From Corallococcus praedator (lineage in GTDB: Bacteria; Myxococcota; Myxococcia; Myxococcales; Myxococcaceae), in contig NZ_RAWI01000015.1 in NCBI RefSeq assembly GCF_003612125.1, forward strand, positions 1 to 57,101: a DNA stretch of 57,101 bases. The letters run 5' to 3'. The notes under the pieces are model-generated. The model searched no databases, had not been told where the DNA came from, and saw nothing but the letters and a program-made list of their open reading frames with translations. A program made the translations under genes and the position numbers. The number at the start of each line of letters is the position of its first letter. Positions within the stretch are counted from its first letter, which is position 1. Positions 44,051 to 52,116 of the stretch are shown one piece after another.

Positions 44051-45085
44051 ATGAAGACACTTGCCTTGAAGAACATGGGACTCGCGGGCTTCGTCGCGGT
44101 GCTGGCGCTGGTGGGGCTGGAGGCGCGGGCCGCCGCCTGGGACACGTGCAATGGCTCGCCGGTGAAGTGGTACTCCGGGCCGGTCGTGTACCGGAACCGG
44201 TGCAGCATCCCGGACTCCGGCAACGTGAACACGGCGTACTGGAACGGGCTGCGGCAGTGGGACGACCTGTCGCACATCGTCAGTGGCTTCAACGTGAATC
44301 CGGCGACGGACTGCGCGTTGGACCACAGCGACGGTCAGAACGAGCTTGGCCTGTGCGACCGGGCAGCCATCGACGGGAACAACGGGGTGACGTACTCCAC
44401 GGTGGGCGTGTGCTTCATCGGGAGCAACGGCATCGACGAGGCGGACGTCTGCATCGCCAGCGACCTGGACTTCACGCCGCGCACCGGGAACGCGTTCGGC
44501 ACGTCGGGACGGAGCACGTTCGTGCACGAGGCGGGGCACTTCTTCGGCTTCAAGCACGAAGGAGGGCACAGCATCCTGCGCACGTCGCCGCCTCACCTGG
44601 TGACAGGGGGCTATGAGTCCTCCACGCTGTGGCCGACGAACGCGCAGGGCATGCGCGACCTGTATGGCTATTCGCTGACGAAGCCCAACCTGTTGCCCGC
44701 CGCGATGGGCGTGGTGGGGGATGTGGCGCAGACGTTGGATCCCGCGCTCACGCGTTCTGTGTGCCGCAACACGGCGACGACGGTGAAGTTCTACGTGGGC
44801 AACCTGGGCAACGCGGCGACGGGGACGTATTCGATGCGCATGCGCCTGAGCCCGACGGCGCCGCCGCTCGGGTACAGCGAGTCCTCGAACGTCGTGGCCA
44901 CGTTCAGCCACTCGATGGGGGCCTTCGCGGAGGGCACCTATTCGCTGGGCTTCACGGTGCCGGCCGCTCTGCCCTTCAACACGTACTACGTCTACCTGGA
45001 CCTGGATCCGGCCGGCGCGGTGGACGAGCTGCGGGAGAACGACAACACCACCGTCAGCGCGATGCTCCTGCGGGTGGAGTGCTGA
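44051..45085 (+). CDS. Secreted metzincin-like zinc protease with C-terminal CARDB-like domain
   Basis: 344 aa. The signal peptide covers about residues 1-28 (ends ARAAA). The zinc-binding site HEAGHFFGFKH has H159, E160, H163 and H169, the metzincin consensus HExxHxxGxxH. Several cysteines before the site suggest disulfides, fitting secretion. The last 100 residues (about 240-344) look like a CARDB/Ig-like domain (NLGNAATGTYSMRMRLS, then PAGAVDELRENDNT). The ATG at 44051 is preferred over an upstream in-frame non-ATG start because the signal peptide follows directly. Likely an extracellular protease of a predatory or saprophytic bacterium; substrate unknown. Confidence 0.82.
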   Translation: MKTLALKNMGLAGFVAVLALVGLEARAAAWDTCNGSPVKWYSGPVVYRNRCSIPDSGNVNTAYWNGLRQWDDLSHIVSGFNVNPATDCALDHSDGQNELGLCDRAAIDGNNGVTYSTVGVCFIGSNGIDEADVCIASDLDFTPRTGNAFGTSGRSTFVHEAGHFFGFKHEGGHSILRTSPPHLVTGGYESSTLWPTNAQGMRDLYGYSLTKPNLLPAAMGVVGDVAQTLDPALTRSVCRNTATTVKFYVGNLGNAATGTYSMRMRLSPTAPPLGYSESSNVVATFSHSMGAFAEGTYSLGFTVPAALPFNTYYVYLDLDPAGAVDELRENDNTTVSAMLLRVEC

Positions 45086-45087
45086 GC

Positions 45088-45777
45088 GTGCGGACAGGGA
45101 CCCTGATGGCGCTGTTGCTCGTCGGGGCCTGCGCGAAGCCGAAGGAGGAACGGGCGCGACCGGTGGAGACGCTCACCGCCGAGTCGGTGTCCCCCGCGAA
45201 GTCCGCGGCCCTGAAGGCGCCCGAGCGTCCCCAACCGCCGGGCGCCGTCTCGGTGAGGACGGACGCGGGCACCTTCGAGGCCCCCTCCGTGCGGCTCATC
45301 GCCACGTTCACGGAAGGGGCCGCGCCTCCGACGTTGGAGGTCGCGCTGAGTGCACAAGCGGGGGACGGGCGTCAGTGGGCGGTGCTGGTGCCTGTAGAGC
45401 CGACGTTCCCGGAGAAGAAGCACGCCATGGCGCGGCTGACGACGAAGCCCCTGCGGGTGGGGATGGCTTCCGCGGAGGTCCGCACGCCGTCCGGTTCTCT
45501 GCTGCTCGCGAATGATGGGACGGTTGAGCTGGCTGTCACCGGACGCGAGGCGCGCGGCACGGTGCGGACGGCGGACGCGGGTCTGTCCGCCACGTTCCAG
45601 GGGCCACTCTCCATTGAGTGCATGGTGCCCGCCGCGTGGTTGCAGCAGGCGGATGGAAAGGAAGCACCTGGGGTGCCCGTGCCGGTGGCCGCGCCGTCCG
45701 CGAAGGTTTCGGCGGTCGTGCCCGACGAAGCCCAGAGCACGGCGCGGTGTCGTGACTTGAAGGCGCACTTCCGCTGA
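45088..45777 (+). CDS. Hypothetical lipoprotein
   Basis: 229 aa from the GTG at 45088, 2 bp after the protease stop; ATG 45106 is an alternative. Both keep the short lipoprotein signal with lipobox LVGAC. The mature protein is not recognised: a low-complexity linker of Ala, Pro and Glu, then beta-rich sequence with two cysteines near the end (IECMVP, TARCRDLK). Tight spacing suggests cotranscription with the protease. It might be an inhibitor, chaperone or anchor for it, but no sequence evidence decides. Confidence 0.68.
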   Translation: MRTGTLMALLLVGACAKPKEERARPVETLTAESVSPAKSAALKAPERPQPPGAVSVRTDAGTFEAPSVRLIATFTEGAAPPTLEVALSAQAGDGRQWAVLVPVEPTFPEKKHAMARLTTKPLRVGMASAEVRTPSGSLLLANDGTVELAVTGREARGTVRTADAGLSATFQGPLSIECMVPAAWLQQADGKEAPGVPVPVAAPSAKVSAVVPDEAQSTARCRDLKAHFR

Positions 45778-45784
45778 GCGTGCG

Positions 45785-47422
45785 TCAATCCGCGTCCTGA
45801 CCCGCCCGCCCGCTCACGTCCGCCCAGGTGAGTCCGAAGCGGGTCAGGTACTTCCGCAGCCGGTCCGCGTCATTGACGCTCTTCTTCTGCGCGCGCGACT
45901 GCGCGAACAACGCCCGGCCCGCGTCCGACAGCGAGCGCGCCGAGCGACACACGCCCACCACGTCCGCCAGTTGCACGCGGTCGAACCGATCCAACTCCGC
46001 CGCGCGCACCGGGCCCAGCACCTCCGCCAGCACATCCTCCGTGCCCGCCGTCGCGGCCCCCGCCGGCCGCCACTGCGTGCGCAGCCGCTCCAGCTCCTCC
46101 TCCACCACCTCGCGCGTCATCCGTCCCCCGTTGGCCAGGGTGGACATGCGCAGCACGGCCGCGTTGAGGTCGCGGAAGTTGCCGTTCCACCGTCCCTCTG
46201 GCGACGTGGCGAAGCGCAGGAAGTGCTCCTGGGCCTCCTTGCTCATCGTCACCCGCGTCCCCAGCGCCTGCGAGGCCTGATCCAATTCGAAGAGCAGGTT
46301 GGGCGCGATGTCCTCCGGGCGCTCGCGCAGCGCGGGCAGTCGGAACGTCCACAGGTTGATGCGCGCGAGCAGGTCCTCGCGGAAGCGGCCCCGCTCCACA
46401 TCCAACTGGAGGTCGCGGTTGGTCCCGGCGATGAGCTGGAAGTCGCTCTCCACCTCCTTGTCCGCGCCCACGGGCAGGAACCGCTTGTCCTCCAACGCGC
46501 GCAGCAGCATGGCCTGCTCGTCCGCGCCCAGCTCTCCAATCTCATCCAGGAACAGCACGCCCCCGTGCGCCTGTCGCATCAACCCAGGCCGGTCGCCCAC
46601 CGCGCCCGTGAAGGACCCCTTCACATGGCCGAAGAGCGTGGACATCGCGCCATCGCCGCGCAGCGTGGCGCAGTTCAGGTCCACGAACGGGCCCGCCACC
46701 TGGTTGCGCGCCTTCTTCAGCGCGTAGATGCGCCGGGCGAGCTGCGACTTGCCCGCCCCCGTGGGCCCCGTCAGCAGGAGCGGCGCGCGGGACTGCACCG
46801 CCACCTGCTCGATGCGCTCGATGAGCCGGTTGAACGCGGCGTTGTGCGTGTCGATGCCGGACTTGAGGAAGGACAGACCTTCGCGCTGCTGCTGACGGAA
46901 GCGCGCGGCCAGCGTGTCGTAGTTTGACAGGTCCAGGTCGATGATGGCGTGCGAGCCCGTCGCCGAGCGCTTCCCCGCGTTTCCCGGCGACGTCTGCACC
47001 AGCCGCCCCGGAATCAGCCGGCTCTCCACCAACAGGAACATGCAGATCTGCGCGATGTGCGTGCCCGTGGTGATGTGCACCAGGTAGTCCTCTTCCTCCG
47101 GATGGAAGGGGTGCGCGCGCACGTGATCCAACAGCGCGCCGTACGTCTCCTCCAGGTTCCACGGGTCGCGGATGGGCAGGGACGTCAGCCGCACCTCCGT
47201 CTCCGGTGACACCTGGGCGATGTCCTCCTGAATCCCCGTGGCCATGGACGCGGCCCGGGGTGGGTGCAGCAGCTCCAGCCGGTGCACCACCAGGTCCTCC
47301 TGCTGGCACAGCGCCACCGTGGGCCGCCAGCGCGTCCACCGCTGCGTCCCCGACCCCGTGTCCAGCGTCGTCCCCAGCATCCCGAACACGACCGTCCGGC
47401 GCACCTTCGCTTTTTGAGCCAT
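45785..47422 (-). CDS. rtcR: RtcR, sigma-54-dependent regulator of RNA repair genes
   Basis: 545 aa. The N-terminal RtcR/CARF-like sensor domain (about residues 1-185, starting VVFGMLGTTLD) is followed by an AAA+ sigma-54 activation domain: Walker A GPTGAGKS (about 222), the sigma-54 contact loop GSFTGA (about 270, usually GAFTGA), Walker B VLFLDEIG, and a C-terminal DNA-binding part. RtcR proteins sense RNA ends or damage and activate rtcBA from a sigma-54 promoter. It is divergent from rtcB with a 146-bp gap that contains a good -24/-12 promoter and a palindrome, exactly the expected arrangement. Confidence 0.93.
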   Translation of the reverse strand: MAQKAKVRRTVVFGMLGTTLDTGSGTQRWTRWRPTVALCQQEDLVVHRLELLHPPRAASMATGIQEDIAQVSPETEVRLTSLPIRDPWNLEETYGALLDHVRAHPFHPEEEDYLVHITTGTHIAQICMFLLVESRLIPGRLVQTSPGNAGKRSATGSHAIIDLDLSNYDTLAARFRQQQREGLSFLKSGIDTHNAAFNRLIERIEQVAVQSRAPLLLTGPTGAGKSQLARRIYALKKARNQVAGPFVDLNCATLRGDGAMSTLFGHVKGSFTGAVGDRPGLMRQAHGGVLFLDEIGELGADEQAMLLRALEDKRFLPVGADKEVESDFQLIAGTNRDLQLDVERGRFREDLLARINLWTFRLPALRERPEDIAPNLLFELDQASQALGTRVTMSKEAQEHFLRFATSPEGRWNGNFRDLNAAVLRMSTLANGGRMTREVVEEELERLRTQWRPAGAATAGTEDVLAEVLGPVRAAELDRFDRVQLADVVGVCRSARSLSDAGRALFAQSRAQKKSVNDADRLRKYLTRFGLTWADVSGRAGQDAD

Positions 47423-47436
47423 CAGGATAGGTATTT

Positions 47437-47448
47437 ATCCCATGGGAT
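47437..47448. promoter_or_regulatory. Candidate RtcR enhancer palindrome
   Basis: ATCCCATGGGAT is a perfect 12-bp palindrome about 45 bp upstream of the -24 element of the rtcB promoter. GGATAGG-like direct repeats flank it (47425-47431 and 47445-47451). It also overlaps the 5' leader region of rtcR, so it could mediate autoregulation. Confidence 0.5.
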
Positions 47449-47491
47449 AGGGATTTCCACCCCCGACCAGGAGCCCTACCCGGAAACAGCG

Positions 47492-47508
47492 TTGGCACGG
47501 CGGCTGCT
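47492..47508 (+). promoter_or_regulatory. Sigma-54 promoter (-24/-12) of rtcB
   Basis: TTGGCACGGCGGCTGCT matches the sigma-54 consensus TTGGCAC-N5-TTGCT, with GG and GC correctly spaced. The start of transcription would be near 47519, 50 bp before the rtcB ATG. It agrees with the divergent sigma-54 activator gene. Confidence 0.82.
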
Positions 47509-47568
47509 CTAGCTCCCCCAAGTGACCGGGACGAAAGAGCCCGGGCGAACGACCGAAAGGTGCAGGCC

Positions 47569-48804
47569 ATGAACCGCGAGAACACGAACTACGAAGTGCT
47601 GTCGGACGAAGCGGGTCGCCCCATCAAGGCGTGGACGGTGGGTGTGCCGTTCGAGGACGAGGCGAAGCAGCAGCTTCGCAACCTCCGGGGCCTGCCCTTC
47701 ATCCACAAGTGGGTCGCGGTGATGCCGGACGTGCACCGCGGTTACGGCGCGACGGTCGGGAGCGTGGTGCCCACGGTGGGTGCGGTGGTGCCGGCGGCGG
47801 TGGGCGTGGACATCGGATGCGGGATGATCGCCGTGCGCACGACGCTGCGCGCGGAGCAGCTGCCGGACTCGCTGCGCGGGGTGCGCTCGGCCATCGAGGC
47901 GGCGGTTCCCCACGGCCGTACGGACAACGGCGGCCGTAACGACCGTGGCGCCTGGAAGGATGCTCCCGCGACGCATACGGCCGCGTGGGCGTCGCTCGTG
48001 ACGGGGTACGAGCAGATTGTCGCGAAGCACAAGCACATCGGCCGTGGGCCGCAGCTGGGTCACCTGGGAACGCTGGGAACCGGGAACCACTTCATCGAGC
48101 TGTGCCTCGATGAGTCGGATGGCGTGTGGCTGATGTTGCACTCCGGGTCGCGCGGGGTGGGTAACCGCATCGGGAGCTACTTCATCGAGTTGGCGAAGAA
48201 GGACATGAGCCGCTACCACATCCACCTGCCGGACGCGGACCTGGCGTACCTGCCGGAGGGGACGGAGCACTTCGACGACTATGTGTTCGCGGTGAGCTGG
48301 GCGCAGGACTTCGCGGCGATGAACCGCGAGCTCATGATGCGCTCGACGGTGGAGGCGCTGAAGACGAGCGGTGAGTTGCCTCCGTTCGAACTGGCCGAGT
48401 CGGCGGTGAACTGCCACCACAACTACATCTCGCGCGAGCACCACTTCGGAAAGAACTGCTTCGTGACCCGCAAGGGCGCGGTGCGGGCGCGTGAAGGCGA
48501 CATGGGAATCATCCCCGGCAGCATGGGGGCGCGTTCGTACATCGTCCGTGGAAAGGGGAACGCGGATGCCTTCCACTCGTGCAGCCACGGCGCGGGCCGC
48601 GTGATGTCGCGCACCGAGGCGAAGAAGCGCTTCTCGCTGGATGACCACGCGAAGGCGACCGAAGGCGTGGAGTGCCGCAAGGACGTGGACGTGATTGACG
48701 AGACGCCGGCCGCGTACAAGCCCATCGATGCCGTGATGGCGGCGCAGGCGGACCTGGTGGAGGTCGTCCACACGCTCAAGCAGGTGGTGTGCGTGAAGGG
48801 ATAG
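47569..48804 (+). CDS. rtcB: RtcB RNA ligase
   Basis: 411 aa from ATG 47569 with AAAGG upstream; GTG 47560 is a less likely start. RtcB joins RNA 2',3'-cyclic phosphate or 3'-phosphate ends to 5'-OH ends using GTP and manganese. Visible signatures: VGVDIGCGM (Asp/Cys metal ligands), GTGNHFIE, HSGSRGVGN and SCSHGAGR, with the histidine that is guanylylated. The length is typical of the bacterial short RtcB form. It is followed after 185 bp by rtcA. It is controlled by RtcR through the sigma-54 promoter upstream. Confidence 0.95.
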   Translation: MNRENTNYEVLSDEAGRPIKAWTVGVPFEDEAKQQLRNLRGLPFIHKWVAVMPDVHRGYGATVGSVVPTVGAVVPAAVGVDIGCGMIAVRTTLRAEQLPDSLRGVRSAIEAAVPHGRTDNGGRNDRGAWKDAPATHTAAWASLVTGYEQIVAKHKHIGRGPQLGHLGTLGTGNHFIELCLDESDGVWLMLHSGSRGVGNRIGSYFIELAKKDMSRYHIHLPDADLAYLPEGTEHFDDYVFAVSWAQDFAAMNRELMMRSTVEALKTSGELPPFELAESAVNCHHNYISREHHFGKNCFVTRKGAVRAREGDMGIIPGSMGARSYIVRGKGNADAFHSCSHGAGRVMSRTEAKKRFSLDDHAKATEGVECRKDVDVIDETPAAYKPIDAVMAAQADLVEVVHTLKQVVCVKG

Positions 48805-48914
48805 CCGACGCAGTCCTTCCCACCCGCCGTCCAGCCGAGGTCCCCATGCCGGGATGACGATGCCGAGGCGCCCGTTCCCCCCAAGAGGTCCCGCAAGGGC
48901 CGTTAGGGTGGGGG

Positions 48915-48934
48915 AGCGGGCGCCGCTATTTTTT
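48915..48934 (+). terminator. Terminator-like hairpin with T-run between rtcB and rtcA
   Basis: AGCGG-GCG-CCGCT followed by a T-rich tail (ATTTTTTAT) looks like a short intrinsic terminator. The T-run is rare in this GC-rich window. It could reduce readthrough from rtcB into rtcA. The stem is only 5 bp, so strength is doubtful. Confidence 0.4.
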
Positions 48935-48989
48935 ATCAGGGATGGGATGCTGCATCCGTCCGCGAGCGCCACGAAGGAGCACGACGCAC

Positions 48990-50006
48990 ATGGTTCGCAT
49001 CGATGGTTCACAGGGTGAGGGGGGCGGCCAGGTGCTGCGCACCGCGCTGGCGTTGTCGCTGGTGACGGGGACTCCGTTCGAGATGATCAACGTGCGCGCT
49101 GGCCGCGACAAGCCGGGCCTGCTGCGCCAGCACCTCACCGCCCTCAAGGCCGCGGAGGCCGTGGGCGCCGCGGAGGTGACGGGCGCGGAGCTGCGCTCGA
49201 CGCGGCTGTCCTTCCACCCGCGCGCGCTGACGGCGGGCAACTACCACTTCGCGGTGGGCTCGGCGGGCAGCGCGACGCTGGTGCTCCAGACGGTGCTGCC
49301 CGCGCTCCTGCACGCGGAAGGTCCGTCCACGCTGATGCTGGAGGGCGGGACGCACAACCCGGCGGCGCCGCCGTTCGACTTCCTGGAGAAGACGTACCTG
49401 CCGCTGCTCAACCGCATGGGGCCGCGCGTGGAGGTGACGCTGGAACGCCCCGGCTTCTATCCGGCCGGCGGCGGGAAGTTCCGCGTGAACATCCAGCCGG
49501 CGAAGTTGCAGCCGCTGCACCTGATGGAGCGCGGCCGGGTGCTGCGGCGCGAGGCGGTGGCCCAGGTGGCGGCCATCCCCTTCGACGTGGCCCGGCGCGA
49601 GCTGGAGACCGTGGCGGGCGTGCTGAAGCTGCGGGAGGACCAGCAGCGGCCGGAGGAGCTCAAGCGCGCCTTCGGTCCGGGCAACGTGCTGCGCGTGGAG
49701 GTGGAGAGCGAGCACGTGACGGAGGTGTTCACCGGCTTCGGTGAGCGCGGCAAGCGGGCGGAGCTGGTGGGCGAGCAGGTCGCCGCCGAGGTGAAGCGCT
49801 ACCTGGACGCTGAAGTCCCCGTGGGCGAGCACCTGTGCGACCAGCTGCTGTTGCTGCTCGCGCTGGCGAAGGGCGGCAGCTTCCGCACCCTGGCACTGGA
49901 TGGCCATGCGTTCACGCAGCGCGAGACGATGGCCCACTTCCTGGACGTGAAGATCGACGTCCGCGAGGTGGCGCGCGACGTGTGCGACGTGACGGTGCGC
50001 GGCTGA
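48990..50006 (+). CDS. rtcA: RtcA RNA 3'-terminal phosphate cyclase
   Basis: 338 aa from ATG 48990 with AAGGAG 10 nt upstream; this start gives the family N-terminus VRIDGSQGEGGGQ. RtcA converts RNA 3'-phosphates to 2',3'-cyclic phosphates through an adenylylated histidine; the expected site is the His in VGEHLCDQL near residue 285. The product is a substrate for RtcB, so rtcBA forms a repair pair. Other family marks are GGTHN and FYPAGGG. The 185-bp gap after rtcB contains a terminator-like hairpin, so rtcA may be expressed at a lower level. Confidence 0.93.
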   Translation: MVRIDGSQGEGGGQVLRTALALSLVTGTPFEMINVRAGRDKPGLLRQHLTALKAAEAVGAAEVTGAELRSTRLSFHPRALTAGNYHFAVGSAGSATLVLQTVLPALLHAEGPSTLMLEGGTHNPAAPPFDFLEKTYLPLLNRMGPRVEVTLERPGFYPAGGGKFRVNIQPAKLQPLHLMERGRVLRREAVAQVAAIPFDVARRELETVAGVLKLREDQQRPEELKRAFGPGNVLRVEVESEHVTEVFTGFGERGKRAELVGEQVAAEVKRYLDAEVPVGEHLCDQLLLLLALAKGGSFRTLALDGHAFTQRETMAHFLDVKIDVREVARDVCDVTVRG

Positions 50007-50129
50007 TTCATGACAGGGCCTCGTCCGGCCGGCTGCCTGGCGGACGAGGTGTCCTCCCGAGCGGGGGACAACCCGTGACGTTACCTGGAGTCCTTCCTAC
50101 GTTGGTGACTCGTGGGGGAGGATTCACGC

Positions 50130-50987
50130 GTGGCGGAAGTCCCTGAGGTCGAAATCATCGTCCGCGATTTGAAGCAGGCCGTGGTGGGCCGCCGCTTCGT
50201 GGATGCGCAGGTGCTGGTGCCCACGGCGGTGCGCTTCGCCTCGCCGGAGGACTTCATCCAGAACCTGCGGGGCAGGCGGGTGCTCTCAGCGGACCGCCGC
50301 GCCAAGTTCATGCTGCTGACGCTGGATGACGGGCAGACGTTGGCGTTGCACTTCATGCTGTGGGGCGAGCTGGCGCTCCGGCCCGTGGGAAGTGAGCGGC
50401 CCCCGGCGACGCTGGTCGTCCTCACGCTGGAGGGCAATGAAGAGCTGCAGCTCACCGACACGCTGGGTTACGCGCGCGTGGCGTTGGGCCCGACCCAACT
50501 GCTGGCCTCCCAGTTGAAGCTGGCGGAGCTGGGGCCGGAGGCGCTCGACGACACCTTCACCCCGGAGCTGCTGGCCCAACTGCTGCGCCGTCGCCGCAGT
50601 CCGCTCAAGACGGTGCTCCTGAATCAGCGCGTGCTCGCGGGGCTGGGCAACCGTGACGCGGACGAGAGCCTGTGGGCGGCGGGCATCGATCCCAGGCGGC
50701 TGGCCTCGTCGCTGTCGCCCGCGGAAATCCTCAAACTGCACCGGGGCATCAGCGACGTGCTGGAAGAAGGACTGCGCCTGCGCGGTACGCAGCGCGACCT
50801 GTTCGGCGTGCAGGGCAAGGCGCTGCACCGGCGCAACATCTTCGGCAAGACGGGAGCACCGTGTCCTCGCTGCACCACGCCGGTGTCGCACCTGCGCATC
50901 GGCGGCCGCAACACGCACTGGTGCGCGCACTGCCAGCCCGCGGACGGCCCCGCGCCCGAAGCTCCCGCCCAGACGTCGCTGCTCTGA
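50130..50987 (+). CDS. Fpg/Nei-family DNA glycosylase with altered N-terminus
   Basis: 285 aa. The GTG start at 50130 is set by GGAGG (50116-50120) and by the family N-terminus: it reads M-A-E-V-P-E-V-E where Fpg has M-P-E-L-P-E-V-E. The N-terminal proline, which forms the Schiff base with DNA, is therefore Ala here. The Glu next to it, the Lys in RRAKF, a NRDADESLW variant of the GNIYADE helix, and the zinc finger CPRC...CAHC with Arg in GGRN are kept. Fpg excises oxidised purines such as 8-oxoguanine and nicks the strand. A paralogue with changed chemistry is likely. No DNA-repair operon is obvious around it. Confidence 0.85.
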   Translation: MAEVPEVEIIVRDLKQAVVGRRFVDAQVLVPTAVRFASPEDFIQNLRGRRVLSADRRAKFMLLTLDDGQTLALHFMLWGELALRPVGSERPPATLVVLTLEGNEELQLTDTLGYARVALGPTQLLASQLKLAELGPEALDDTFTPELLAQLLRRRRSPLKTVLLNQRVLAGLGNRDADESLWAAGIDPRRLASSLSPAEILKLHRGISDVLEEGLRLRGTQRDLFGVQGKALHRRNIFGKTGAPCPRCTTPVSHLRIGGRNTHWCAHCQPADGPAPEAPAQTSLL

Positions 50988-51078
50988 ACGCGGCGTCCGC
51001 GCGGACCTCATCGCTGCGAACAGCCGCCCTGCCAGGCCCGGACGTGCGAGCCCCGCGAGGCGCTGGTATGAAACGGGC

Positions 51079-51324
51079 GTGTCCGACGTTCCCGCCGCCA
51101 CGCCCCTGCCCCTCGACGAAGCGCTGCTGCGCGCGAGCGAGGAGAACGCGCTCCCCAGCTACTACCAGTCCAGCGTGCGCCCGCTGCTGCGCGACCCGGA
51201 AGGGCGCTGGCCTTCGTGCTGTGGCGGAGGCTGCGAGCCGTGCGCGCAGACGCTCACCCGGGTCGCCGTGCGCGCGTTGGAGCTGATGGGCACGCCCCGC
51301 CAGAGCCCGCTGCCCGACTTCTAG
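51079..51324 (+). CDS. Small Cys-rich protein (oxidoreductase-like motif)
   Basis: 81 aa from a GTG at 51079. The core is SCCGGGCEPC (C47, C48, C52, C55), close to the CCxxGCxxC motif of the small 'oxidoreductase-like' domain (PF09791), which is known mainly from its sequence pattern. It has no signal peptide. The frame is distinct from the long overlapping GC-rich frames in the same region and reads like a soluble protein with a C-terminal helix (TLTRVAVRALELM). It may bind a metal. Function unknown. Confidence 0.6.
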   Translation: MSDVPAATPLPLDEALLRASEENALPSYYQSSVRPLLRDPEGRWPSCCGGGCEPCAQTLTRVAVRALELMGTPRQSPLPDF

Positions 51325-51349
51325 GCCTGGGAGCCGACTCCCCGGGTCG

Positions 51350-52009
51350 TCAGAACAACCGGGTGCCCAATCCCACGCGCGCGTTGAAACCCAGCCGCGT
51401 ATGCCCCGCGCCGGCGCGCTCCTGGAACGTCTCCACGCCCAACTGCCCCGCCGCGAGCAGCGACAGGCCGCTGCCCAGGTACACCTCCACGCCCGCGCCG
51501 CCCAAGGCCTGGAAGCGCCGCTGCTTGTCGCCCGTGAGTCCCAGGTCGATGGGCAGGTCCACCAATCCCAGCAGCGCCACGGTGTCCGCCACCCGGTAGC
51601 TCGCGACGAGCCCCGGCAGGATGCGCACCAGCACGCCGGAGAAGTTGTCCGCGTCCATGTACGTGGCGCCCGAGTTGAGCACCAGGCCCACGCCCAGCGT
51701 CGGCGCCAGCTGCAACGCTCCCCGCCGCAGCACCTCCTTGCGGCCCAGCACCTCCAGCGACGCGCCCAGCTTGAACCAGTCAAAGCGCCCGCGCGCCTCC
51801 ATCTCGAAGCCGCCAATGCCCTGACGGAACCCCACGCCCACCTCCGGCGCGCCCGTGTAGCCATAGAGTGCCGTGGCGCCCGCGGGCAGCATCACCGGCG
51901 CCACCACCGAGCCCAACGGGTCCTCACTGGAGAACGCGAGCCCGGAGTCCTGGGCGGAGGACACGGCGGGCACGACGAGGAAGGTCAGCAGCAGGACGAG
52001 GCGCGTCAT
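51350..52009 (-). CDS. Outer-membrane beta-barrel-like exported protein
   Basis: 219 aa from ATG 52009, chosen because a clean signal peptide follows (TRLVLLLTFLVVPAVSSAQ); the frame is open further upstream. The mature sequence alternates Gly/aromatic and hydrophobic residues in strand-like runs (GVGFRQGIGGFEMEARGRFDWFKLGASLEVLG) and ends with LGTRLF, a terminal Phe as in many outer-membrane barrels. No specific family is recognised. It is convergent with the small Cys-rich gene. Confidence 0.7.
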   Translation of the reverse strand: MTRLVLLLTFLVVPAVSSAQDSGLAFSSEDPLGSVVAPVMLPAGATALYGYTGAPEVGVGFRQGIGGFEMEARGRFDWFKLGASLEVLGRKEVLRRGALQLAPTLGVGLVLNSGATYMDADNFSGVLVRILPGLVASYRVADTVALLGLVDLPIDLGLTGDKQRRFQALGGAGVEVYLGSGLSLLAAGQLGVETFQERAGAGHTRLGFNARVGLGTRLF

Positions 52010-52116
52010 GGGCGCGCACCCTAGCGTGAGAAACACGATGGCCAAAACCCAACGATTCCAGGGACTTGGGGGCAGGTTGTGCATTCGGCTCGGTTCCCTG
52101 GAAGAATGGGGAATCC

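Noticed and set aside
44629-45087. Upstream part of the open frame that ends at 45777
   Set aside because: It overlaps the metalloprotease gene in another frame and has shadow-type composition. A lipoprotein signal begins only at 45088.
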